Shown here: piece by piece, positions 13,049 through 18,427 of the stretch
How the letters are laid out: each line of letters begins with the position of its first letter
Numbering within the stretch: the stretch's first letter is position 1
Assembly (NCBI GenBank): GCA_038750655.1
Contig: JBCDGZ010000147.1
Coordinates: 1 to 18,427 of the forward strand
Reading direction: 5' to 3'
Origin: JBCDGZ01 sp038750655
GTDB lineage: Bacteria; Bacteroidota; Bacteroidia; Chitinophagales; Saprospiraceae
Length of the DNA stretch: 18,427 bases
Notes under the pieces: model-generated
Seen by the model: only the letters and a program-made list of their open reading frames with translations
What the model was told of the DNA's origin: nothing
Database searches by the model: none
Made by a program: the position numbers and the translations under genes

Positions 13049-14494
13049 TTAGTCGGGGCAACCTTGGTGGCAAGCTGTGGTGGTTGGGCAGGTGCCTGGT
13101 TTGGTGCTCAGAACGGCGGCCCCGTTACTGATGAGGAGAAATTCAGCACTTTCGAAGCTTCCTGAGAAGGAGTAGCCGGTGGTGGCAGCCAGGACGGAAA
13201 GGACTTCGCATTTGTTGATGCAAACCTGCACTTCGTTGGAATAGCTATTGAAGGCAGAGAGGTCGTCGCATTGCCGGAGTTCGTTGCCACTGGCTAGGAG
13301 TTCGGCGATGCCGAAGGCGGTGTAGGGGCCGGGCAGATTGAAGTAGTTTCGTAGGACCCTGCTGAGGGTGATTTTCTGCTCCAAAGAAAGCATATTGATA
13401 AAGGCATTGGGGGTACAAATGGTACTGCCGGGAGTGAAATCGTAGCTGAATTCTCGTAAAATAACGTCGCTGCAATCACAGTTTTCGATCCTTTCTTGAG
13501 CAAGGCCATTGAAGACATCGACACCGTTGATCTTAATTTCGAGTGGATTGGAATCTAGGGTGATCAGGCCATAGCTGGGGAAACGGTCCAGCATAAAGGT
13601 CACCAGATTATTGGCCGCATCGTAGGAAAAGGGGACGTCTTGCACCCTGGTCCATATGCCTTCGCTGGCGTCGGGCTGGTTGCAGGTTTCGGAGCGATCG
13701 ATGGCAAAGAAGCTAAAGCTGTCGCCGTCGTTGACTTCATAATCTGGCGTAAAGCTGATGCTGATCGGCAGGGTCAGCTCCAAGCCCGCTGGTTGGAAAT
13801 TGAATTGCTTAAGGGGCAGGCCGTAGAAGCCGCTGCTGAGATCAAATTTACCAACAAACTGATCGAAGTGCAGTGGGGTGATGCAAATGGGCTGGCTGGT
13901 GGCCAGAATTCCTGCTGGGGCTTCGACAATGTATTGGCTTTCCAAAAGCTCCGTTTCTTCCACCCCGTTGAGGACAATACCGGTAGAAAATTCATCCGTA
14001 AAAATATACTCTAGCGGGGTGTTGCTGCCAATCCGTACTTCATCTTGCTTAGGCGTCAGCACAAAATCCAACACCACATCCGTCAAGGCATCCGGGCAGT
14101 TCCCCTGATCCAGATAGTCGTTGAGGTTAATGGAAATGGTGCTGTTGATGTATCCATCTTTGGTGACATCGATCAGAATTTCCGAAGCCAGCTGAGAGAC
14201 GGTAAATCGATCCCTAATGTCGATTCGAAAGTTTCCCTCATCGTCGGTAGTGGTTAGATCGAAAAACTCCGAGCAGAGGAAGGCACCGTCGATGCCCGCA
14301 AGCTGCGAAAAGCCGTTGGCGTCCTGAATGACCTCTTTACCATCCAACACCCGACCTCGGATAACAATATCACAGATTTCGCAGTTTTTCATGGTCGGCT
14401 CATCATCGCTATCGAGCCTTTCAACCTGACAGCCCTGAAAAATCAGTAGGGATAGGGTCGTGATGAGCAGGGGGAAATAAAAGTACTTTTTCAT
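13049..14494 (-). CDS. Large exported lipoprotein of unknown function
   Basis: 481 aa. The N-terminus is a lipoprotein signal: MKKYFYF, a hydrophobic core and a lipobox-like FQGC with C22 as the lipidated residue, followed by an acidic stretch. Residues about 42-140 (IVIRGRVLDG..., then DDEGNFRIDI, then SEILIDVTKDGYI) have the pattern of a carboxypeptidase-regulatory-like beta-sandwich, common in Bacteroidota surface proteins. The rest is beta-rich and unassigned. The C-terminal 150 residues contain about ten Cys, including NCDCSD, CINKCE and the terminal ACHQGCPD, which suggests disulfide bonding. It starts 27 nt after the downstream YjbH-half stop on the same strand, so it is likely the third gene of that operon and an envelope partner of YjbH. 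It does not resemble YjbF, the short lipoprotein of the E. coli yjb operon. Confidence 0.85.
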   Translation of the reverse strand: MKKYFYFPLLITTLSLLIFQGCQVERLDSDDEPTMKNCEICDIVIRGRVLDGKEVIQDANGFSQLAGIDGAFLCSEFFDLTTTDDEGNFRIDIRDRFTVSQLASEILIDVTKDGYINSTISINLNDYLDQGNCPDALTDVVLDFVLTPKQDEVRIGSNTPLEYIFTDEFSTGIVLNGVEETELLESQYIVEAPAGILATSQPICITPLHFDQFVGKFDLSSGFYGLPLKQFNFQPAGLELTLPISISFTPDYEVNDGDSFSFFAIDRSETCNQPDASEGIWTRVQDVPFSYDAANNLVTFMLDRFPSYGLITLDSNPLEIKINGVDVFNGLAQERIENCDCSDVILREFSYDFTPGSTICTPNAFINMLSLEQKITLSRVLRNYFNLPGPYTAFGIAELLASGNELRQCDDLSAFNSYSNEVQVCINKCEVLSVLAATTGYSFSGSFESAEFLLISNGAAVLSTKPGTCPTTTACHQGCPD

Positions 14495-14521
14495 GATTTC
14501 TTTGTTAAGTTGAATCTTTTA

Positions 14522-15772
14522 TTAATTTGTTAATCTTGATAATTGCCGCCTCATAAATTCGGGGTTGAGCTTGTCGAAGAAGCGCTCAAGGTCGTGCCCC
14601 GTGTCAAAGTCTGTAGCAAAAAACTGCGTAGCATGATAGCGGTATTCTATGGTCCTTGAAGGGCGAAGCTGTAAGCGTTTGTGTTTGAAGTATTTAGTGG
14701 GCGGAATGGGAATAGAGAGCGTCACCCCATAATTCTCTCGATTATCGGCGCGGTAGGCAAAAAAGCCAATTTTGGTTTCGTTGAAATAGCGCTCAACGAT
14801 GATTTGATTGCGCGACAAGCCTAAAGGCACCCGATTGTGCTCCAACCGAATGGACAGGTCCCAGGCGTTGAGCCAGTAGGCGACGCCGAGGCGGTACTGC
14901 CAACTGGAAATGTCGCTGAATTCCCAGCCGGCCTTCGGCTCCTCGACTTTCAAGCGGATGGGATAGGCAGCGTAGCCCGTGCGGGCAATCGACGCATGGA
15001 TGAACAGCTGCCCATTGAAAAAGAAACGCCCCAGTTCCAGCTCCCCACCGTAGCGGTATTGACTAAAGTAGCCCAGTGATAACCGGCTGTAGACCTGCCC
15101 CGGCAGCTTGGCCACCTGATGAAAGCTGATGCGCCCCGGCCGGACAAAGGTCTCCTCGGGGATTTGCAATTCGTTGGACAGCGGTAAGATGTATTGGAGT
15201 TGAAACAAAGCGCCTTTCCATAGGTGTACATCCAAACGTGGAAGCAGATTGAGCTGGTGGGCTACGATTTCGGGCTCTCCTCCGAAGGCCAGCCGCAGCT
15301 GCGGCTCCAGCACCAACTCCGCCCGGAAAAAGCCCTTCTCCTTGAGTGCCTTGGGCTTCGTGGTGGCCTTCGGCCGCTCCCGATAAGAAATCTCTGCGCC
15401 CCCTATCCAGGCCTTTTTCGCCCCTTCTTGACCACTAAAAGCCTGACAATCCTCTAGCTCAATCACCAGGTGAAAGACCTCGATGCCTTGCTTCTGCCCA
15501 ATCAGTACCAACTCTTCAAAATGTGTACAGGCGGCGGGACCGACCTTATCGAGCAGATCACTCAGGGCCTGCGCTTCAAAGCGATAACGGGTGTTCTCAT
15601 AAGTCAGCACCAGTTGCTTTTGATTGGTGCTTAGCCCTATATTTTTTAGCCCCAAATCGACCAAGGCTTCCTCGATATTTTGCAGTACAGCAGTCTGCGG
15701 GCTTTGCCCATAACTCTTAGTCAGCAATAGCAAAGGCCAAAGGAGTAGGAAGTATAGTATAGTTGGTTTCAT
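14522..15772 (-). CDS. YjbH family, middle domain and C-terminal barrel half
   Basis: 416 aa with its own signal peptide (about 1-22, cleavage before Q23). Residues about 30-110 match the soluble middle part of YjbH: an amphipathic LQNIEEALVDLGL helix, then LVLTYENTRYRFEAQAL with the NTRYR element. From about 145 on there are alternating beta strands typical of a porin-like barrel, with the family landmarks LEPQLRLAFG, a LPLSN turn, RYGGELELGRFFF and, near the end, IIVERYFNETKIGFFAYRADN with YGVTLSIPIP. E. coli YjbH holds both halves in one chain of about 700 residues; here this half begins inside the stop codon of the other (ATGA overlap, 15769-15772). It likely forms an outer-membrane protein linked to exopolysaccharide export. 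Confidence 0.8.
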   Translation of the reverse strand: MKPTILYFLLLWPLLLLTKSYGQSPQTAVLQNIEEALVDLGLKNIGLSTNQKQLVLTYENTRYRFEAQALSDLLDKVGPAACTHFEELVLIGQKQGIEVFHLVIELEDCQAFSGQEGAKKAWIGGAEISYRERPKATTKPKALKEKGFFRAELVLEPQLRLAFGGEPEIVAHQLNLLPRLDVHLWKGALFQLQYILPLSNELQIPEETFVRPGRISFHQVAKLPGQVYSRLSLGYFSQYRYGGELELGRFFFNGQLFIHASIARTGYAAYPIRLKVEEPKAGWEFSDISSWQYRLGVAYWLNAWDLSIRLEHNRVPLGLSRNQIIVERYFNETKIGFFAYRADNRENYGVTLSIPIPPTKYFKHKRLQLRPSRTIEYRYHATQFFATDFDTGHDLERFFDKLNPEFMRRQLSRLTN

Positions 15773-16491
15773 AGGTTCATCCTAAAGCTGCCGCCCGCCG
15801 AAAAGTCCTTCATATTCAGCGCGCCAATGTTTACAAATAATCTGTCGAAAAGGCTGCATTTGATGCCCGTATTGAATTGATCAGCGTCGTACTCCATGAC
15901 CAGTTGTAGTTGCTTCCAGCGCAGGCTGGTGTTGCCGAAAAGACCTAGCAGATAGCCTTCGTTGGTATTTTTAAACTTCATTCCGTAGCCCAGGCTAGAA
16001 TGAACAGACCAATCGCCCGAGAGGGAGAAGGACTTACTGGCTACTAGATAATTGGTTTGAAAATAGGCACCAAAGCTGCTGAGAACATCGTGGAGTCCCA
16101 GGCTCAAGCCCGGCCGCAACCCTTTCTCTTTGAGCAACCTAATTTTCATAAATATGGAGCGATCACCGATGCCTAAGCTTTGGCCTGCATCATAGGGTTT
16201 GGCTACCCTCAAGGTCATCTCTAGAAAGGGGAGAAAGGTGAGATTGGCGAAAATAGTGCGCGAGGCCGAGGACTCTAAGCCACTGGAAGAGCGAGGGACG
16301 AATTGCCTTTGTTCGGCACCGAAATAACTGTAGCCGACGTATAGGGTTCTGTCCTCAGACAGTTCGGCTACGGGGGTAATCAGCAAACCTGAATTTCCCA
16401 TTAAACCCGGTGTTTGTGCGGTTACCCCAGTCAGGTATAGCCATAAAATGACCATCAGTAACCAGCAATTAAGTCGGTTCGTTCCGTTCAT
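15769..16491 (-). CDS. YjbH family, N-terminal barrel half
   Basis: 240 aa. Signal peptide to about residue 25 (GVTA, then Q26). The mature protein opens with GLMGNSGLLITPVAEL and DRTLYVGYSYF, matching the start of YjbH proteins (Gly-Leu-Ile-x-x-Pro-[TS]-A followed by a first strand). About ten alternating beta strands follow, ending SAGGSFRMNL, a plausible C-terminal barrel strand. The length fits only the N-terminal third of classical YjbH; the remainder is the gene overlapping its stop by 4 nt, so the two are translationally coupled. It is the first gene after a divergent intergenic region and so probably leads the operon. Expected location is the outer membrane; a polysaccharide-related role comes from the family only. 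Confidence 0.8.
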   Translation of the reverse strand: MNGTNRLNCWLLMVILWLYLTGVTAQTPGLMGNSGLLITPVAELSEDRTLYVGYSYFGAEQRQFVPRSSSGLESSASRTIFANLTFLPFLEMTLRVAKPYDAGQSLGIGDRSIFMKIRLLKEKGLRPGLSLGLHDVLSSFGAYFQTNYLVASKSFSLSGDWSVHSSLGYGMKFKNTNEGYLLGLFGNTSLRWKQLQLVMEYDADQFNTGIKCSLFDRLFVNIGALNMKDFSAGGSFRMNL

Positions 16492-16512
16492 AATTTACAA
16501 TACAATTAAAGG

Positions 16513-16532
16513 GCTATCGAGCACATGATAGC
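16513..16532 (-). promoter_or_regulatory. Hairpin in the likely 5' leader of the YjbH operon
   Basis: GCTATC (16513-16518) and GATAGC (16527-16532) pair perfectly around an 8-nt loop, 21 nt upstream of the minus-strand ATG at 16491. If transcribed it would be a small leader hairpin near the translation start. Six base pairs can arise by chance. Confidence 0.3.
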
Positions 16533-16553
16533 AAGCCAAGTAAATCGAAAATA

Positions 16554-16640
16554 CTATGCTGTTTAGACGCTCAAACGATAACAGTGCAACTAGTTACCAT
16601 CCATAGCATTCTATTGAGGTATGCTATGCTGTTGCCTCAA
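16554..16640. repeat. Direct repeat and two overlapping inverted repeats
   Basis: CTATGCTGTT occurs at 16554-16563 and again at 16624-16633, exactly 70 nt apart. CATAGCAT (16602-16609) is the reverse complement of ATGCTATG (16621-16628), loop 11. TTGAGG (16614-16619) is the reverse complement of CCTCAA (16635-16640). The two hairpins share bases 16614-16628 and cannot form together, which is the layout of an alternative-structure leader or of a spaced operator. It lies 63-150 nt upstream of the YjbH operon start. Confidence 0.4.
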
Positions 16641-16741
16641 GAGAGAATGGAAACCTTAGTTACTTTAATAATCTGTTTTTGAAGAAGAATAGGCTTAAAA
16701 TGCCTTGAAATGGGCGTTAGTCTTTCCTCGAAGGGACTTGG

Positions 16742-16768
16742 TTTTATCTTTCAGCTCCAAAGATAAAA
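16742..16768. terminator. AT-rich perfect 10-bp stem-loop
   Basis: TTTTATCTTT (16742-16751) and AAAGATAAAA (16759-16768) are exact reverse complements with a 7-nt loop. On the plus strand a T-rich stretch (ATTTTTATATTATTT) follows, giving a terminator-like look, yet no plus-strand gene precedes it. It may end an unannotated small RNA, block antisense transcription, or be a protein-binding palindrome. Confidence 0.35.
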
Positions 16769-16778
16769 TAATTTTTAT

Positions 16779-16793
16779 ATTATTTAAAATAAT
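16779..16793. repeat. 15-nt AT-only palindrome
   Basis: ATTATTT-A-AAATAAT is perfectly symmetric around one central base. It lies 85-99 nt before the -7 element of the aspartate kinase gene. It could be an operator or simply a consequence of near-pure AT composition. Confidence 0.25.
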
Positions 16794-16877
16794 TATGTGT
16801 TATCTCAATTATAAGTTTACGCTTCGTCTGTGTTAACTTTTCGAGTAGGAATAAATTTATCCTTTGCCATAAAATAC

Positions 16878-16885
16878 TATTTTTG
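16878..16885 (+). promoter_or_regulatory. -7 promoter element of aspartate kinase
   Basis: TATTTTTG is an exact match to TAnnTTTG and ends 4 nt before the ATG at 16890. This puts the expected transcript start on or beside the start codon, so the mRNA would have almost no leader. A TTTG at 16863 is too close to serve as -33, and the -33 position itself is only AT-rich. Confidence 0.5.
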
Positions 16886-16889
16886 CGGC

Positions 16890-18185
16890 ATGGAAAAAGC
16901 CATCAATGTCTTCAAATTTGGAGGAGCCTCGCTAAAAGATGCGGAGGCCATGAAAAATGTTGCTCACATCCTGCAAAGCTACAAGGATCACCGTCTTTTA
17001 ATCGTCGTTTCAGCTACCGGTAAAACGACCAATGCGTTAGAAAAAGTCGTGGCGGCCCACGCCGAACAAAATGGTAAGGCCAATGAACTATTGGATGAGG
17101 TCAAACGCAATCATTTTGCTATGATGGAAGGCCTCTTCGATCTGGAAGATGAAGTGTTTACAGATGTCAATGATACGTTTGTAGAAATCGACTGGGTATT
17201 GGAGGAAGAGCCCCACGAATCCTATGGCTATATGTACGATCAGATCGTTTCGGTAGGGGAGTTGGTTTCTTCTAAAATTGTCAGTGCTTACCTTAGTAAG
17301 TGTGGCTTGCCCTGCGTATGGCTAGATGCCCGTGATGTCATCCGCACCGATAATCTCTACCGTGAAGCTTGGGTGGAATGGGACGAAACCCTACCTCGTG
17401 CCCTCGAACTGGCTAAGCCTATGGTCAAGGAAGGTCAATTTGTACTTACCCAGGGTTTTATCGGCAGTACTTCGGAAAATTTTACCACCACTCTGGGGCG
17501 TGAAGGGTCGGATTACACAGCGGCGATTTTCTCCTTTTGTCTGGATGCAGAAAGTATGACCATTTGGAAGGATGTCCCTGGTGTACTGACTGCCGACCCT
17601 CGTTTGTTTGAGCATGTGGTCAAACTGGATCGCTTGTCCTATCGAGAGGCCATTGAAATGACTTACTATGGTACCAAAGTCATTCACCCTAAAACCATCA
17701 AGCCACTACAAAACAAGAGCATTCCGTTGTATGTTAAATCCTTCATCGATCCAAAAGGTAGTGGTACTTATATCTCCGATCAAGTTGAAGACCGCTACCC
17801 GCCGCTGGTGGCCGTCGAGAAATACCAAGCCCTGCTTCTCATTGCTACGCGCGACTTCTCCTTTGTCGCCGAACATCATCTAAGCAAGCTTTTCAACCTT
17901 ATTGCCGAGCATCGCCTACAGATCAACCTGATGCAAAATACTGCCATTAGCTTTGCCGTCTGTGTTAATGACATCGACAATCGAGTGGAGGCTTTTGCGG
18001 CCAGTATCGAAAAAGACTTCAAGGTGGTCATCAATCGCAATTTGGAGCTGATTACTATACGCCACTATCGCGAGGAATTGCTGGATAGCCTAACTAATGG
18101 CAAAATTGTTATGTTAGAAGGGCGGGCTCCGAAGACGGTACAGATGGTGCTGAAAGACGTGCCCCTGATGGTTCGCAAGTCTTAA
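16890..18185 (+). CDS. Aspartate kinase, monofunctional
   Basis: 431 aa from the ATG at 16890; a longer in-frame start at 16830 would add 20 hydrophobic residues before the conserved FKFGGAS and would span the promoter, so I reject it. The enzyme phosphorylates aspartate, the first step to Lys, Thr, Met and diaminopimelate. Motifs: K9-F-G-G-A-S (nucleotide and aspartate site), SVGELVSSKI (121-130), TLGREGSDYTAA (201-212), KDVPGVLTADPR (227-238) and GTKVIHPKT (261-269). An ACT-type regulatory region follows (about 310-405), with the MQNTAISFAVCV strand, so feedback inhibition by an end-product amino acid is likely; which one cannot be read. No homoserine dehydrogenase or DAP decarboxylase domain is fused. 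A paralogue elsewhere in the genome is possible. Confidence 0.95.
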   Translation: MEKAINVFKFGGASLKDAEAMKNVAHILQSYKDHRLLIVVSATGKTTNALEKVVAAHAEQNGKANELLDEVKRNHFAMMEGLFDLEDEVFTDVNDTFVEIDWVLEEEPHESYGYMYDQIVSVGELVSSKIVSAYLSKCGLPCVWLDARDVIRTDNLYREAWVEWDETLPRALELAKPMVKEGQFVLTQGFIGSTSENFTTTLGREGSDYTAAIFSFCLDAESMTIWKDVPGVLTADPRLFEHVVKLDRLSYREAIEMTYYGTKVIHPKTIKPLQNKSIPLYVKSFIDPKGSGTYISDQVEDRYPPLVAVEKYQALLLIATRDFSFVAEHHLSKLFNLIAEHRLQINLMQNTAISFAVCVNDIDNRVEAFAASIEKDFKVVINRNLELITIRHYREELLDSLTNGKIVMLEGRAPKTVQMVLKDVPLMVRKS

Positions 18186-18286
18186 TTTAAAAACAATCTG
18201 ATAAACTCAAACGTTACCATTCTTTGTAAGAACGCAGGTGACTCCTTACGCTTGTACAATCACTAAAAGTCAAAGAGACTATTCAG

Positions 18287-18427
18287 ATGAATACCATTAA
18301 AACGCTGGGCGAACTGAGAGCTTCTGGCTATCAGCCCAAATCTATAAAAGACGAATTACGCGACAATCTTATCCAAAAACTGCAATCCGGAGAAACGATC
18401 TTTGAAGGCATTCTGGGCTTCGATGAT
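18287..18427 (+). CDS. Magnesium-chelatase-like AAA+ protein, N-terminal fragment
   Basis: Only the first 47 codons are inside the window; the frame is open to the last base. The sequence MNTIKTLGELRASGYQPKSI and the following KDELRDNLIQKL, FEGILGFDD match, from memory, the start of the Bacteroidota proteins annotated as magnesium chelatase (ChlI/MoxR-type AAA+ ATPases of about 500 aa, usually found in organisms without chlorophyll). The ATPase motifs would lie beyond the edge, so the call rests on the N-terminus alone. It begins 101 nt after the aspartate kinase stop on the same strand, and I see no clear terminator or -7 element between them. Confidence 0.65.
   Translation, partial: MNTIKTLGELRASGYQPKSIKDELRDNLIQKLQSGETIFEGILGFDD

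Larger units (their letters stand above)
16492..16889. other. 398-nt divergent intergenic region with inverted repeats
   Basis: No coding frame of note. The region separates the minus-strand YjbH operon (start at 16491) from the plus-strand aspartate kinase (start at 16890). It holds a small hairpin close to the YjbH start, a pair of overlapping inverted repeats with a 10-bp direct repeat, an AT-rich 10-bp stem, a 15-nt AT palindrome and a -7 element; these are listed separately. I found no tRNA-like or known riboswitch core. Confidence 0.7.

Noticed and set aside
15769..15772. Frameshift or sequencing error between the two YjbH halves
   Set aside because: The second ORF begins with its own signal peptide, and the ATGA overlap is a normal coupling arrangement, so both are intact genes.
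16830..16889. Longer aspartate kinase start at 16830
   Set aside because: The extra 20 residues precede the universally conserved N-terminal strand and would be encoded across the -7 element.
16492..16889. CRISPR array, tRNA or known riboswitch in the largest intergenic gap
   Set aside because: Repeats are few and unevenly spaced, no cloverleaf is seen, and I recognise no lysine riboswitch core despite the aspartate kinase downstream.

Overview
The window reads as a piece of a Bacteroidota chromosome, most likely a Saprospiria/Lewinella-type marine bacterium. This is inferred from gene content and style, not from an rRNA gene. Pointers are near-absent Shine-Dalgarno sequences, TAnnTTTG-type -7 elements just before start codons, OmpA-type envelope proteins with large extra domains, a two-gene YjbH, and the Bacteroidota-style start of a magnesium-chelatase-like AAA+ gene at the right edge. 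I see no transposase, integrase, phage gene, tRNA, rRNA or CRISPR array.

Left part (41-5379, + strand). A two-TM coiled-coil protein with PspA-like helices is followed, after a likely terminator, by a tight four-gene unit. This encodes a NitT/TauT-type substrate-binding domain anchored in the inner membrane and fused to an OmpA peptidoglycan-binding domain; a TauC/SsuC-like permease with an extra C-terminal membrane pair; a heme-oxygenase-like diiron protein (CADD/PqqC/TenA fold) with all six expected metal ligands; and a TauB/SsuB-like ATPase. Gaps within the unit are 4, 3 and 11 nt. It looks like a cell-wall-tethered importer coupled to a cytoplasmic iron oxidase. The substrate is unknown, and this is the most novel system in the window.

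Middle part (5383-12866, - strand). Read in transcription order, these are oadG, oadA and oadB, a biotin-dependent sodium-pumping oxaloacetate decarboxylase, then a membrane-anchored amidase-signature enzyme, then a 739-aa secreted OmpA-family protein whose C-terminal third resembles an erythromycin-esterase/ChaN-like domain with its catalytic residues lost. The last gene converges on the ABC operon with only 3 nt between stop codons.

Right part. On the - strand (16491-13049) a YjbH outer-membrane protein is encoded as two overlapping genes (N-terminal barrel; middle domain plus C-terminal barrel), followed by a large Cys-containing lipoprotein. A 398-nt divergent intergenic region with several inverted repeats separates these from a + strand aspartate kinase, which has a -7 element only 4 nt before its start. 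After it comes the first 47 codons of a magnesium-chelatase-like AAA+ protein, cut by the window end.
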